This document shows, piece after piece, positions 24,015-34,354 of a DNA stretch of 64,000 nucleotides (the first letter of the stretch is position 1; every line of letters begins with the position of its first letter). The position numbers were made by a program, and so were the translations under genes. This DNA is from Haloferax denitrificans ATCC 35960. Lineage in GTDB: Archaea > Halobacteriota > Halobacteria > Halobacteriales > Haloferacaceae. The stretch lies in NCBI RefSeq assembly GCF_000337795.1, contig NZ_AOLP01000009.1:186001-250000 (forward strand), in the 5' to 3' direction. Under the pieces are notes generated by a model. The model saw nothing but the letters and a program-made list of their open reading frames with translations, had not been told where the DNA came from and ran no database searches.

Positions 24015-24956
24015 TCAGTCGTCGGTCGGTCGCCGCCCGCGACGCCGGTCCACGACACGCCGGAGTTCGGCCCGAATCACGTCGCGCTTGAACAGCAGGA
24101 AGCCCGCGAAGATGAGCGCGAAGCCGGCGACGGTGGCGCGCGTCGGCACGCGCCCGAGGACGGTCCAGTCGGCGAGCGCGGCGAAAACCGGGATGACGTA
24201 TTCGAGCAGGCTCACCTCGATTGGGCCGACCCGGTCGAGGAGCCAGAAGTACAGCAGGAAGCCGCCCGCGCCGGCGACGACCGCGAGGTAGCCGGCGGCG
24301 ACGAGCGTCGTCTGGGTCCACGCCGCGTCGGCGGCGGACTCCCACGGCAGGGCGGCGCTCGTGACGTGGAGCGTGACCGCGCCGACGAGCATCATCCACG
24401 CCTGCACGGCGAGTAGCGACATCCCCGTCTCGCTGTCGTGGGTCAGCACCGCGCCGAGGGCGAAGGCGACGGCCGAGCCGAACACGAGCGCCGCGCCGAC
24501 GAGGTTCGACGACAGCAGGTTCCCCGGGTCCGGATTGGCGATGACGACGAGGCCGAGAAAGCCGAGGACGAGTCCGACGACTCGGTGCGGCGAGAGTCGC
24601 TCGCGGGTGGCCGTCAGGCGGGTGAGCGTCGGGGTCGCAAGCGGGATGATGCCGAGGAGGACCGACGCCACGGAACCGGGGACGTACACCTGCCCCGAAA
24701 ACAGGAGCGCGTGGTGCGCGCCGATGCTGAACGCGCCGCCGGCGAGAATCGGCCGCCACTCGTCGCGGACGGCGGGGAGCACTCGGTCGCCGCGGGCGAC
24801 GGCGACGGCGAACAACAGGAGCGCCGCCACGTCGAAGCGGACCGCCCCGAGGAACGCCGGCGGGACGGTCCGGAGGGCGATGTCGGTGGCGAGGAAGGCA
24901 CTCCCCCAGACGGCGGAGAGCGCGAGGAAGGCGACGGCGGTCTTGGCCCGGCTCAT
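24015..24956 (-). CDS. EamA/DMT-superfamily transporter
   Basis: A 313-residue inner membrane protein with about ten helices in two EamA repeats (first starting ALSAVWGSAFLATDIALR, second around ALGAVLTHDSETGMSLLAVQ). These proteins export metabolites or drugs; the substrate is unknown. The C-terminal basic tail (RRVVDRRRGRRP) fits a cytoplasmic end. It converges with thpR 6 bp away. Confidence 0.88.
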   Translation of the reverse strand: MSRAKTAVAFLALSAVWGSAFLATDIALRTVPPAFLGAVRFDVAALLLFAVAVARGDRVLPAVRDEWRPILAGGAFSIGAHHALLFSGQVYVPGSVASVLLGIIPLATPTLTRLTATRERLSPHRVVGLVLGFLGLVVIANPDPGNLLSSNLVGAALVFGSAVAFALGAVLTHDSETGMSLLAVQAWMMLVGAVTLHVTSAALPWESAADAAWTQTTLVAAGYLAVVAGAGGFLLYFWLLDRVGPIEVSLLEYVIPVFAALADWTVLGRVPTRATVAGFALIFAGFLLFKRDVIRAELRRVVDRRRGRRPTDD

Positions 24957-25096
24957 TCGCGTCGGCTTTCGCGCCGACGGTACTGAATGAGTCGGTTCGG
25001 CCGCCCGCCCGCGCCGCCGGCCCGGGAGAACACCGCGTTTCAGCCGATTCGGGCGTGCGGACGCCCCTCACACGCCCGAAACGCGAAGGAACAAGA

Positions 25097-25103
25097 TTTT
25101 ATG
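25097..25103 (+). promoter_or_regulatory. TATA box of the rpl39e-rpl31e-eif6 operon
   Basis: TTTTATG is centred about 29 bp before the rpl39e ATG at 25129, giving a leader of only a few bases. Confidence 0.55.
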
Positions 25104-25128
25104 CGGAGGATGGAAAGTACAGCCCACT

Positions 25129-25281
25129 ATGGGTAAGAAGTCGAAGTCTAAGAAGAAGCGTCTGGCGAAGCTCGAACGCCAGAACAGTCGTGTCCCCGCG
25201 TGGGTCATGCTCAAGACGGACATGGAAGTCACGCGAAACCCCAAGCGTCGCAACTGGCGGCGGAGCAACACGGACGAGTAA
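25129..25281 (+). CDS. rpl39e: 50S ribosomal protein L39e
   Basis: A 50-residue, highly basic ribosomal protein starting [19 protein letters not shown] and ending [14 protein letters not shown], which is the full family length. It lines the peptide exit tunnel. It is one of the few basic proteins in the window. rpl31e starts 3 bp after its stop. Confidence 0.97.
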   Translation: MGKKSKSKKKRLAKLERQNSRVPAWVMLKTDMEVTRNPKRRNWRRSNTDE

Positions 25282-25284
25282 GCA

Positions 25285-25563
25285 ATGAGCGCAAACGACT
25301 TCGAGGAGCGCGTCGTCACCGTCCCGCTCCGAGACGTGCAGGCCGTTCCGGCACACGAACGCGCGGGCCGCTCGATGACGCTCATCCGCGAGCACCTCGC
25401 CAAGCACTTCAAGGTCGACGCCGAGAACGTGCGTCTCGACACGCAGATCAACGAGGACATCTGGGCGCACGGTCGGCAGAGCCCGCCGAGCAAGTTCCGC
25501 GTCCGCGCCGCGCGTTTCGACGAGGACGGCGAGTCAGTCGTCGAAGCGGAACCGGCCGAGTAA
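25285..25563 (+). CDS. rpl31e: 50S ribosomal protein L31e
   Basis: A 92-residue protein near the tunnel exit, where it helps form the docking site for SRP and other factors. The signature VRLDTQINEDIWAHGRQSPP is clear. It is second in the operon, 3 bp after rpl39e and 3 bp before eif6. Confidence 0.97.
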   Translation: MSANDFEERVVTVPLRDVQAVPAHERAGRSMTLIREHLAKHFKVDAENVRLDTQINEDIWAHGRQSPPSKFRVRAARFDEDGESVVEAEPAE

Positions 25564-25566
25564 ACG

Positions 25567-26232
25567 GTGCTTCGCGCCTCCTTCGCCGGTTCGTCCTACA
25601 TCGGCGTCTTCGCTCGCGCGACCGACGACGCGCTGTTGGTCCGCCCGGACGCCGACGACTCGCTCGCCGAGCAGATGGCCGAGGAACTCGACGTGCCGCT
25701 GGTCAAGACGACCGTCGGCGGGTCGGGAACGGTCGGTGCGTTAGCGACGGGTAACGAGAACGGACTTCTCGTGTCGAGCCGCGCGACGTCTCGCGAGAAG
25801 GAGGCCCTCACCGACGCCGTGGACCTCCCGGTCTACGAGCTACCCGGTCGCATCAACGCCGCCGGCAACGTCGTTCTCGCGAACGACTACGGCGCGTACG
25901 TCCACGCGGACCTCTCCGACGAGGCCGTCGCGGCCGTCGAGGAGGCCCTCGACGTCCCCGTCGAACGCGGCGACCTCGCCGACGTTCGAACCGTCGGGAT
26001 GGCGGCCGTCGCCAACAACCGCGGCGTCCTCTGTCACCCGAAGTCGCGCGAACCCGAACTCGAAGCGCTCGAAGCGCTCCTCGACGTTCGCGCCGACATC
26101 GGCACCATCAACTACGGCGGCCCGCTCGTCGGCTCCGGCCTCGTCGCCAACGACGAGGGCTACATCGTCGGCGAGGACACGACCGGCCCGGAACTGGGTC
26201 GCATCGAAGACGCCCTCGATTACATCGACTGA
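25567..26232 (+). CDS. eif6: Translation initiation factor aIF6
   Basis: A 221-residue pentein-fold protein that binds the large subunit and prevents premature joining with the small subunit. The five-fold repeat is visible (for example [64 protein letters not shown]). It starts at GTG 25567, 3 bp after rpl31e. Confidence 0.96.
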   Translation: MLRASFAGSSYIGVFARATDDALLVRPDADDSLAEQMAEELDVPLVKTTVGGSGTVGALATGNENGLLVSSRATSREKEALTDAVDLPVYELPGRINAAGNVVLANDYGAYVHADLSDEAVAAVEEALDVPVERGDLADVRTVGMAAVANNRGVLCHPKSREPELEALEALLDVRADIGTINYGGPLVGSGLVANDEGYIVGEDTTGPELGRIEDALDYID

Positions 26233-26313
26233 GGGCTCTTCGTCCCCCCGTTTTTCGCTTCACTTTCGCTCCGAGTAGGAAGACCTTTCCCGCTCGCCAC
26301 CCGACCGACGTGC

Positions 26314-26490
26314 ATGAGCCAGTTCATTATCACGGGCAGCTTCACGAGCCGTGGCGTCGTCCACGAGTTCACGAAGACCGTGGAAGCACCGAACGAGAAC
26401 GTCGCACAGGAACGCGCCTTTTCGCTCATCGGGAGCGAGCACGGAATCAAGCGCACGAAGGTCGAGCTCAACGAGGTGACCGCGGCATGA
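26314..26490 (+). CDS. rplX: 50S ribosomal protein LX (L18Ae)
   Basis: A 58-residue archaeal large-subunit protein starting [19 protein letters not shown] and containing [13 protein letters not shown], typical of LX. Its stop overlaps the pfdA start (ATGA), indicating translational coupling. Confidence 0.95.
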   Translation: MSQFIITGSFTSRGVVHEFTKTVEAPNENVAQERAFSLIGSEHGIKRTKVELNEVTAA

Positions 26491-26960
26491 TGGGTGGCGG
26501 TCAGCAGCAACTCCAACAGCTCTCCCAGGAACTGCAGGCGCTTGACGAGGAAATCGAATCCCTCGAAAGCGAGGTCTCCGACCTGAACGACGAGAAAGCC
26601 GAAATCGACGAGGCCGTCGAGGCCATCGAGACGCTCGAAACGGGCTCGACGGTGCAGGTCCCCCTCGGCGGCGACGCGTATCTCCGCGCCGAAGTCCAGG
26701 ACATCGACGAAATCGTCGTCTCCCTCGGCGCGAACTACGCCGCCGAACAGGAACAGAGCACGGCCATCGAGACCCTGCGACGCAAGCAGGACGCGCTCGA
26801 CGAGGAGATCGCGAGCGTCCGCGGCCAGATCGAGGAGCTCGAAGAGGAGAGCGACGAGATCGAAGAGCAGGCGATGCAGGCCCAACAGCAGATGCAGCAA
26901 CAGCAGATGCAGCAGATGCAACAGATGCAGGGCGAGGGCGGCGACGGCGACGACGAGTAA
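26487..26960 (+). CDS. pfdA: Prefoldin alpha subunit
   Basis: A 157-residue subunit of the hexameric holdase that passes unfolded proteins to the thermosome. Two coiled coils (residues about 8-50 and 90-135) flank a beta hairpin ([18 protein letters not shown]). The C-terminus is very rich in Gln and Met ([13 protein letters not shown]), then acidic. It begins MMGG at 26487; the second Met at 26490 is an alternative. Between rplX and ftsY. Confidence 0.95.
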   Translation: MMGGGQQQLQQLSQELQALDEEIESLESEVSDLNDEKAEIDEAVEAIETLETGSTVQVPLGGDAYLRAEVQDIDEIVVSLGANYAAEQEQSTAIETLRRKQDALDEEIASVRGQIEELEEESDEIEEQAMQAQQQMQQQQMQQMQQMQGEGGDGDDE

Positions 26961-26986
26961 GGTAACCCCAACCTCCTACTATTCAG

Positions 26987-28342
26987 ATGTTCGACGGACT
27001 GAAGAAGAAACTCAACCGCTTCCGTAACGACGTTGAAGAGACCGCCGAAGAGAAGGCCGAGGCGGCCGCCGACGAGGCCGAAGCCGACGCCGACGCGGAA
27101 GCGGAATCAGCACCAGCAGACGCAGAACACGCGGCGGTCGAACCCGAGGCGTCCGGAGCAGGCGACGCCGATTCGGAGTCGGACGCCGTCGGCGACGCGG
27201 ACGCTGATTCCGAAGCCGACGCTGTCGGTGACGCTCCCGCGGACGCCGCGTCGGCGTCTGCGGCGGTCGAATCCGAATCCGAATCCGCGGCGACCCCGGA
27301 GCCGGATTCCGAGGTCGACGCCGATACCGATACCGACACCGACGAGCCGACCGACGAGCCGGCGGCCGACGCGGCCGAGCCGCGCGAGTCGCTCGCCTCC
27401 GACGCCGCGAAGGCGGCGCTGACCGAGGAGGACGACGACGATTCGTCCGGTCCGGGTCGGCTCCGCCGCGCCGCCGCGTTCGCCACGGGGAAGGTCGTCA
27501 TCGAGGAAGAAGACCTCGAAGACCCCCTCTGGGAGCTCGAGATGGCGCTCCTCCAGAGCGACGTCGAGATGCAGGTCGCAGAGGAGATTCTCGAAACCAT
27601 CCGCGAGAAGCTCATCGGCGAGACGCGAAAGCAGGTCCAAAGCACCGGCCAGCTCGTCTCCGAGGCGCTCCACGACGCGCTGTACGAGGTCATCAGCGTC
27701 GGGCAGTTCGACTTCGACCAGCGCATCGCCGAGGCCGACAAGCCGGTCACGCTCATCTTCACCGGCATCAACGGCGTCGGGAAGACGACGACCATCGCCA
27801 AGCTCGCCCGCTACTTCGAAAAGCAGGGCTACTCGACGGTGCTCGCCAACGGCGACACCTACCGCGCCGGCGCGAACGAGCAGATTCGCGAGCACGCGGA
27901 GGCGCTCGGCAAGAAGCTCATCGCCCACGAACAGGGCGGCGACCCGGCGGCGGTCATCTACGACGGCGTCGAGTACGCCGAGGCTCACGACATCGACATC
28001 GTCCTCGGCGACACGGCCGGTCGGCTCCACACCTCGAACGACCTGATGGCGCAGTTGGAGAAGATAGACCGCGTCGTCGGCCCCGACCTCACGCTCTTCG
28101 TCGACGAGGCGGTCGCCGGGCAGGACGCGGTCGAACGCGCCCGGCAGTTCAACGACGCGGCCGCCATCGACGGCGCGATTCTGACGAAGGCCGACGCCGA
28201 CTCCAACGGCGGCGCGGCCATCTCCATCGCGTACGTGACGGGCAAGCCCATCTTGTTCCTCGGCGTGGGGCAGGGCTACGACCACATCGAGAAGTTCGAC
28301 CCCGAGCAGATGGTCAACCGCCTGCTCGGCGAAGACGAGTAA
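26987..28342 (+). CDS. ftsY: Signal recognition particle receptor FtsY
   Basis: A 451-residue SRP receptor GTPase. The first 145 residues are an extended, extremely acidic A domain with repeated DADSEAD/AVGDA units, longer than in most bacteria and typical of halophiles. The NG domain follows: GINGVGKTTT (G1), DTYRAGANEQIREH, LGDTAGRLH (G3) and TKADADSNGGAA (G4). It starts 26 bp after pfdA, so rplX-pfdA-ftsY is probably one transcript. It works with SRP54, encoded 1.8 kb downstream. Confidence 0.97.
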   Translation: MFDGLKKKLNRFRNDVEETAEEKAEAAADEAEADADAEAESAPADAEHAAVEPEASGAGDADSESDAVGDADADSEADAVGDAPADAASASAAVESESESAATPEPDSEVDADTDTDTDEPTDEPAADAAEPRESLASDAAKAALTEEDDDDSSGPGRLRRAAAFATGKVVIEEEDLEDPLWELEMALLQSDVEMQVAEEILETIREKLIGETRKQVQSTGQLVSEALHDALYEVISVGQFDFDQRIAEADKPVTLIFTGINGVGKTTTIAKLARYFEKQGYSTVLANGDTYRAGANEQIREHAEALGKKLIAHEQGGDPAAVIYDGVEYAEAHDIDIVLGDTAGRLHTSNDLMAQLEKIDRVVGPDLTLFVDEAVAGQDAVERARQFNDAAAIDGAILTKADADSNGGAAISIAYVTGKPILFLGVGQGYDHIEKFDPEQMVNRLLGEDE

Positions 28343-28377
28343 TCGGACTCGGTCCGTCGTTCTTTCTTTCGGCCGCC

Positions 28378-28995
28378 TCACTCCAGTACGAGCACGACCC
28401 CGAGCAGTAGCATCGTCCCCGCGCCGACGTAGTTCAGCGCGCTCGCGACCCGCGTCTCCGCGAGCCGCGAGCCGAGTCGGTCCGCGCCGAGCGCGACGCC
28501 CGACAGATATAGCGCCGTGAGGGCGGCGTAGGTCGCGCCCAGACTCGCCATCCGTATCCCGGCTCCCGCACCCTGTCCGGCGAACCCGGGGAGGAACGCG
28601 AGGAAGAACAGCGCGACCTTCGGGTTGAGCGCGTTGACGAGGACGCCACGGCGAAAGCTCGCCCCGCGTTCGGTCTCGACCGAGGGGTCGAACTCGTCGT
28701 TTCGGAGGGCGGCGACGCCGAGGTAGCCCAGATACGCCGCGCCGACGTACTTGAGCGCCGCGGCGGCCTCGGGGACGGTTCGAAAGAGCGCCGCCGCGCC
28801 GACCGTGGCGAGGAGCGTGTGAAAGAGGACGCCCGTGGCGATGCCGAACGCCGACCGGACTCCCGGCCCGCGACCGTCGAGGCCGCGGGCGAGGACGTAC
28901 ATCGTGTCGGGACCGGGCGCGAGGATGAGCGCGACCGCCGCCCCGCAGAACGCGAGGTAGGTCGCGGCGTCGAGTCCGAACGCGAGCGTCGTCAT
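28378..28995 (-). CDS. LysE/RhtB-family amino-acid exporter
   Basis: A 205-residue protein with about six helices. The N-terminal signature (ALILAPGPDTMYVLARGL) and NALNPKVALFFLAFLPGF are typical of the LysE/RhtB family. It probably exports amino acids; the substrate is unknown. It converges with ftsY and is followed by the dehydrogenase gene upstream on the same strand. Confidence 0.9.
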   Translation of the reverse strand: MTTLAFGLDAATYLAFCGAAVALILAPGPDTMYVLARGLDGRGPGVRSAFGIATGVLFHTLLATVGAAALFRTVPEAAAALKYVGAAYLGYLGVAALRNDEFDPSVETERGASFRRGVLVNALNPKVALFFLAFLPGFAGQGAGAGIRMASLGATYAALTALYLSGVALGADRLGSRLAETRVASALNYVGAGTMLLLGVVLVLE

Positions 28996-29028
28996 CGCGC
29001 GAGCCTACGATTCGTCGCGGGAAGTAGC

Positions 29029-30051
29029 TCAGGGGTTCGGGTCCGACTCCGAGTCGGCGTCCGCGTCGGCGTCTGCGTCCCATTCGGGCTTCGGAACCAC
29101 CTGATTGCGGAGCGTGGGCACGCCGCCTTCGGACGCCGACGCCAGTCGCTCGACGTTCTCCGCGAGGATGTCGGCGACGCGCGTCCAGTAGTGCGGCGTG
29201 TGGCCGGCGACGTGCGGGGTGATGTAGACGTTCTCGAAGCCCCAAAGCGGGTGGTCCTCGGGCAGGGGTTCGGGGTCCGTCACGTCGAGCGCGGCGGCGC
29301 GGAGGCGGTTGTCCCGGAGGTTCGAAACGAGCGCGTCGGTGTCGACGACCCCGCCGCGCGCGACGTTGACGAGGACGGCGTGTGTGGGGAGCGCCTCCAG
29401 CGCCCGGCTGTCGATGAGTCCGCGCGTCTCGTCGGTCAGCGGGCACGCGACCACGAGGAAGTCGGTGCGGACGAGCGCCGATTCGAGGTCGTCGAAGCCG
29501 ACCACCTCGTCGGTCGGGCCACCCTTTTCGGGCGTGTAGCGGACGCCGACGGTCTCGACGCCGAACGCGTCGAGTCGCTCGACGACCGCCTGCCCGATAG
29601 CGCCGAGACCGACCACGGTGGCCGTCGACCCCTGCAACTCGCCGTACGACTGGAAGCGCCGCCACTCGCGGCGTCGCTGGCGGCGGAGTCCCTCGTCGAG
29701 CCGACGGGTAATCATGAGGAGCCAGCCGAGGACGTGTTCGGCGATGTTGGGGCCGTGGACGCCGGAGGCGTTGGTGACGACGACGCCGCGCTCCCGGAGC
29801 GCTTCCAGCGGGAGATGGTCGTAGCCGGCGGTCGCGCCGGCGAACAGTCTGAGTTCGTCGGCCGCGTCGAGCACGTCCTCGGGGAGCGACGTGCCGGTGA
29901 TAACGGTCGCGTCGCGCGCGGCGTCGAGCGTCTCGGCGCTCGTCTTCGGGTGGCGCACGGTCGCGTCGGGCAGGCGCTCGCGGAGGGCCGCGGCGTACTC
30001 CGACGCCGGGATTCCGTGCGTGGGGCGGTCGAGGACGAGAATCGTGGTCAT
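29029..30051 (-). CDS. D-isomer-specific 2-hydroxyacid dehydrogenase
   Basis: A 340-residue NAD(P)-dependent dehydrogenase. VVGLGAIGQAV is the Rossmann glycine motif (about residue 143), NVARGGVVDTDAL holds the catalytic arginine, DVTDPEPLPEDHPLW the glutamate, and ITPHVAGHTPHY the histidine. The substrate may be glyoxylate/hydroxypyruvate or a branched 2-ketoacid. The C-terminus ends in an acidic DADADAD tail. The gene is divergent from srp54, and the LysE gene lies 33 bp downstream. Confidence 0.92.
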   Translation of the reverse strand: MTTILVLDRPTHGIPASEYAAALRERLPDATVRHPKTSAETLDAARDATVITGTSLPEDVLDAADELRLFAGATAGYDHLPLEALRERGVVVTNASGVHGPNIAEHVLGWLLMITRRLDEGLRRQRRREWRRFQSYGELQGSTATVVGLGAIGQAVVERLDAFGVETVGVRYTPEKGGPTDEVVGFDDLESALVRTDFLVVACPLTDETRGLIDSRALEALPTHAVLVNVARGGVVDTDALVSNLRDNRLRAAALDVTDPEPLPEDHPLWGFENVYITPHVAGHTPHYWTRVADILAENVERLASASEGGVPTLRNQVVPKPEWDADADADADSESDPNP

Positions 30052-30110
30052 CGAGTGCGCTGTCGGCCCCCGAGCCGATAGGTGTTGGCCCCGAACGCGA
30101 CGGATAAAGC

Positions 30111-30117
30111 CTTTACC
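30111..30117 (+). promoter_or_regulatory. TATA-like box of srp54
   Basis: CTTTACC is centred about 28 bp before the ATG at 30142, consistent with a leaderless transcript. Confidence 0.45.
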
Positions 30118-30132
30118 GACGCGACGGCGTAG

Positions 30133-31536
<1,404 letters not shown>

Positions 31537-31612
31537 ACCACCGCGCGATTTCCTCGCCGCGTTTTCTGCGCTCGCCCGTGCGAGTGCCTCACCTCGCCGC
31601 GATACCGCCGAC

Positions 31613-31620
31613 TTTTAACG
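31613..31620 (+). promoter_or_regulatory. TATA box of the MgtE pair
   Basis: TTTTAACG is centred 27 bp before the ATG at 31643, as expected for a leaderless transcript. Confidence 0.5.
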
Positions 31621-31642
31621 CTCGGGTCCGTCGCACCCCACA

Positions 31643-32224
31643 ATGACCGTGCGAGACGTGGCGGTCGAGGCCTACAAGGAAGCCTTGCCCGCGCTCGCGG
31701 CCAGCCTCGTCGGCGGCCTCATCGCGGGCGTCGTCCTCGGGGGCATGCGGGCCGAACTCCGGGCGGTGCCGGGGCTTCTCGTGCTCGTTCCCGCCCTCCT
31801 GGCGACCCGCGGGAACGTCTACGGCTCGCTCGGCGCTCGCATCGCCACCGCGCTCCATCAGGGGCTCATCGAACCCCGCGTCACCGGCGGCGACGAGCGC
31901 CTCCGGGCGGCCGCGACGGCCGCGCTCGCAAACGGCGTGCTCACGAGCACGTTCGCCGCCGTCGTCGCGTTCTTCCTCCTCACGTTCCTCGGCAGTCGGG
32001 TCGCTCCGCTCCCGATTCTCGTCGGCGTCGCCATCGTCGCCGGCCTGCTGTCCGGCATCGTCCTGACCGTCGTCGTCGTCAGCGTCGTCTTCGCGGGCTA
32101 CCGCCGCGGGCGCAATCCCGACACCATCGTCGGCCCGGTCGTGACGACCACCGGCGACGTGTTCGGGATCCTCTTTCTGCTCATCGCCGTCAGAACCGTC
32201 CTCGCCGTCGCGGGGGTGTTCTGA
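31643..32224 (+). CDS. MgtE/SLC41-type divalent cation transporter, half 1
   Basis: A 193-residue membrane protein holding one MgtE transmembrane domain (about five helices). The signature LVPALLATRGNVYGSLGARI resembles the P-A-xx-xx-GN pore motif of MgtE. There are no cytoplasmic N or CBS domains. The next gene encodes a second single MgtE domain and begins at the base after this stop, so the two probably assemble as a heterodimer for magnesium or another divalent cation. Confidence 0.88.
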   Translation: MTVRDVAVEAYKEALPALAASLVGGLIAGVVLGGMRAELRAVPGLLVLVPALLATRGNVYGSLGARIATALHQGLIEPRVTGGDERLRAAATAALANGVLTSTFAAVVAFFLLTFLGSRVAPLPILVGVAIVAGLLSGIVLTVVVVSVVFAGYRRGRNPDTIVGPVVTTTGDVFGILFLLIAVRTVLAVAGVF

Positions 32225-32785
32225 GTGCCGACCGAGTGGACCGTCCGCGCCATCACGCGGGCGATGCTCCCGGTGTTGCTCGTGCTCACGCTCGTCGAAC
32301 TCGGGAGCGGTCTCGTCCTCGGGAGTTTCGAGGCGCAACTGCTCCGCTACCCGTCGCTTCTCGTGCTCGTCCCCGTCACCATCGGGACCGCGGGGAACCT
32401 CGGGAGCGTCCTCGCGGCGCGCCTTTCCACGTCGTTCCACCTCGGGACGCTCTCGTTTTCGCCCCGCGACGACGAACTCGCGGGCAACGCCGTCGCGACG
32501 GTCGCCCTCGCGGTGACGGTGTTTCCCGTCATCGGCGCGGGCGCGTGGGTCGCCACGCTCCTCGTCTCCGGCGACACGTCGCTTGCCCTGCAGAAGGTCG
32601 TCCTCATCGCGCTGTCGAGCGGGATTTCGCTGGCCGTCCTCGCGGTCGCCGTGACGTTTTCTGCGACCTACGTCGCCTACCGGTTCGGCCTCGACCCCGA
32701 CGACGTGGTCATCCCCGTCGTCACCAACGTCTGCGACGTGCTGGGCGTCGTCGTCCTATTCGGGGTCGCGCAGGTGCTCGTCTGA
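32225..32785 (+). CDS. MgtE/SLC41-type divalent cation transporter, half 2
   Basis: A 186-residue membrane protein with one MgtE domain; LVLVPVTIGTAGNLGSVLAAR is the matching pore signature (here abbreviated, with its GTAGNLGS core). It starts at GTG directly after the previous stop with no spacer, which implies coupled translation and a fixed stoichiometry with half 1. A second conserved acidic position is in VIPVVTNVCDVLGV. Confidence 0.88.
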   Translation: MPTEWTVRAITRAMLPVLLVLTLVELGSGLVLGSFEAQLLRYPSLLVLVPVTIGTAGNLGSVLAARLSTSFHLGTLSFSPRDDELAGNAVATVALAVTVFPVIGAGAWVATLLVSGDTSLALQKVVLIALSSGISLAVLAVAVTFSATYVAYRFGLDPDDVVIPVVTNVCDVLGVVVLFGVAQVLV

Positions 32786-32861
32786 CCCCGCTTCGAACCA
32801 TCTCCCGCCGCCCGCCCCGCCGACCGACGCCGATTAGTTCGCTCGGCACCGACTCTGGGTC

Positions 32862-33893
32862 GTGCAGTCGTCGGCCGTCCTCCCGGTGCTGTTCGAGGTG
32901 CTCCCGCGAGTCGCGCACATCGCCGCCTACATCGCCGTGGGCGTCTTCGCCGCGAACCTCGTCGTCGCCTTCGGCCTCGTCGAGCGCATCGCCGGCCTCT
33001 CGCGGTATCTGACGAGCCCCGCGAACCTCCCCGACGAGGTGGGTACGGCCATCGTCACCACCGCCGCCTCGACGACGGCGGGCTACGGGATGCTCGCGGA
33101 GTTCCGCGAGTCGGGCGTCCTCGACGACCGAGCGACCCTCGTCGCCGTCACCATCAACACGTTCTTCGGCTTCGTCCAGCACATCTTCACGTTCTACTGG
33201 CCGGTGCTCATCCCCATCCTCGGCCGCGAGGTCGGGTTCATGTACGTCGGCGCGCGGGCGGCCATCGCGCTCGCCATCACCGCGACCGGCGTCGTCGCCG
33301 GCGCGGTCCTCCTCTCGGACCGAAACACGACCCCCGTCGCGGTCGCCGAGACCGACGGCTCGGGCGGCGCGGTCGATGCGGCCGCCGCGGACGGTGCGGG
33401 CGATGGCGACGCGGCCGACTCCGCCGACGCGGCCGACACCGACGATTCGCTCCGCGAGGCGGTCGAAGACGCCGCCCGGAGCACGTGGGACAAGCTTCGG
33501 CGCATCGTCCCAAGACTGGCCGTCGTCTACGTGGCCGTCACGCTCCTCTTGCGGACGACCGACCTCGAATCGTTCGCGGCGCTCGCCAGTCCGCTGACGA
33601 ACCTCGTCGGCCTGCCGGGCGCGGCCGTCCCCGTCGTCGTCGCCTTCGCGTTCGACACGACGACCGGCGCGGCGACCATCGCGCCGGCCGTCGGCGAGAC
33701 GTTCACGCCGAAGCAGGCCGTGGCGACGATGCTCATCGGCGGCATCATCTCCTTCGCCGTCTCGACGTTCAAGCGGTCGATTCCCTTCCAGTACGGCATC
33801 TGGGGCCCCGAGTTCGGGTCGAAGGTCATCGCCGTCAACACGGGGCTGAAAATCGTCTTCATCGGCGTCGCGGTGGCGTTGCTCGTCGCCTGA
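32862..33893 (+). CDS. Nucleoside-recognition (gate) domain membrane protein
   Basis: A 343-residue membrane protein with two gate-domain halves separated by an Ala/Asp-rich linker (around residues 163-200: AVDAAAADGAGDGDAADSAD). The hydrophobic halves (VFAANLVVAFGLVERIAGLS and LVGLPGAAVPVVVAFAFDTT) resemble the SpmA/SpmB and nucleoside-transporter gate domain. It is a transporter of unknown substrate. It starts at GTG 32862, 76 bp after the MgtE pair, and may belong to the same operon, which would suggest an ion-linked role. Confidence 0.82.
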   Translation: MQSSAVLPVLFEVLPRVAHIAAYIAVGVFAANLVVAFGLVERIAGLSRYLTSPANLPDEVGTAIVTTAASTTAGYGMLAEFRESGVLDDRATLVAVTINTFFGFVQHIFTFYWPVLIPILGREVGFMYVGARAAIALAITATGVVAGAVLLSDRNTTPVAVAETDGSGGAVDAAAADGAGDGDAADSADAADTDDSLREAVEDAARSTWDKLRRIVPRLAVVYVAVTLLLRTTDLESFAALASPLTNLVGLPGAAVPVVVAFAFDTTTGAATIAPAVGETFTPKQAVATMLIGGIISFAVSTFKRSIPFQYGIWGPEFGSKVIAVNTGLKIVFIGVAVALLVA

Positions 33894-33935
33894 GTAGCGA
33901 GAAACGCCCCAGCTGCCGCAGTCCAGTCGACCGAT

Positions 33936-34352
33936 TCAGCGGTCGTTCGGGTCCACCGGCCGCCCGTCTTCGGTCGGCGGCGCGATGTAGTCGATGACCT
34001 CGTCGACCGAGGGGTCGCGGACGGTCACGTGCACGTCGATGTCGCCGAGTTCGTCGGGGTTGCCGACCGAGAAGTTGACGACGCCCTTGAACGCGGCCTG
34101 CTTTTTCAGCGCGAACGAAAAGCCGTCGTCGTCGCGGCGCTTGGCGAACTCCCGGCGGGCGGTGTCGAGGATGGCCTGCTCGTGGAGGCGCTCGGAGAAG
34201 CGCTCCAGTTCGTGGGTCTCGCCGACGAGTTTGCCCGGTTCGTGGTCGAGTTCGACGCCGGGGAAGATGTTCTCGACGGCGTCGCCGACGCGGTCGGTGA
34301 CCTCGGTGTCGCGGACGGGCACCTCGATGCGGACGTCGACGCTGTAAATCAT
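33936..34352 (-). CDS. Archaeal RNA-binding protein (DUF54/PF01877 family)
   Basis: A 138-residue alpha/beta protein starting MIYSVDVRIEVPVRDTE. Archaeal homologues are annotated as RNA-binding (COG1325, ribosomal-L5-like fold). FKGVVNFSVGNPDELGDI and DVHVTVRDPS are conserved-looking segments. It lies 2 bp after the kinase-like gene and is surely co-transcribed with it. The RNA target is unknown. Confidence 0.88.
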   Translation of the reverse strand: MIYSVDVRIEVPVRDTEVTDRVGDAVENIFPGVELDHEPGKLVGETHELERFSERLHEQAILDTARREFAKRRDDDGFSFALKKQAAFKGVVNFSVGNPDELGDIDVHVTVRDPSVDEVIDYIAPPTEDGRPVDPNDR

Positions 34353-34354
34353 GC

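Noticed and set aside
27107-29665. 852-residue minus-strand open frame across ftsY and its neighbours
   Set aside because: It is highly Arg-rich in places, antisense to ftsY and in another frame over the LysE and dehydrogenase genes: a typical shadow frame in GC-rich DNA.
32221-32226. Frameshift or nonsense mutation splitting one MgtE gene
   Set aside because: The second half has its own GTG start and each half is a complete domain with intact pore motif. A paired arrangement is known for single-domain archaeal MgtE proteins, so it is more likely natural.
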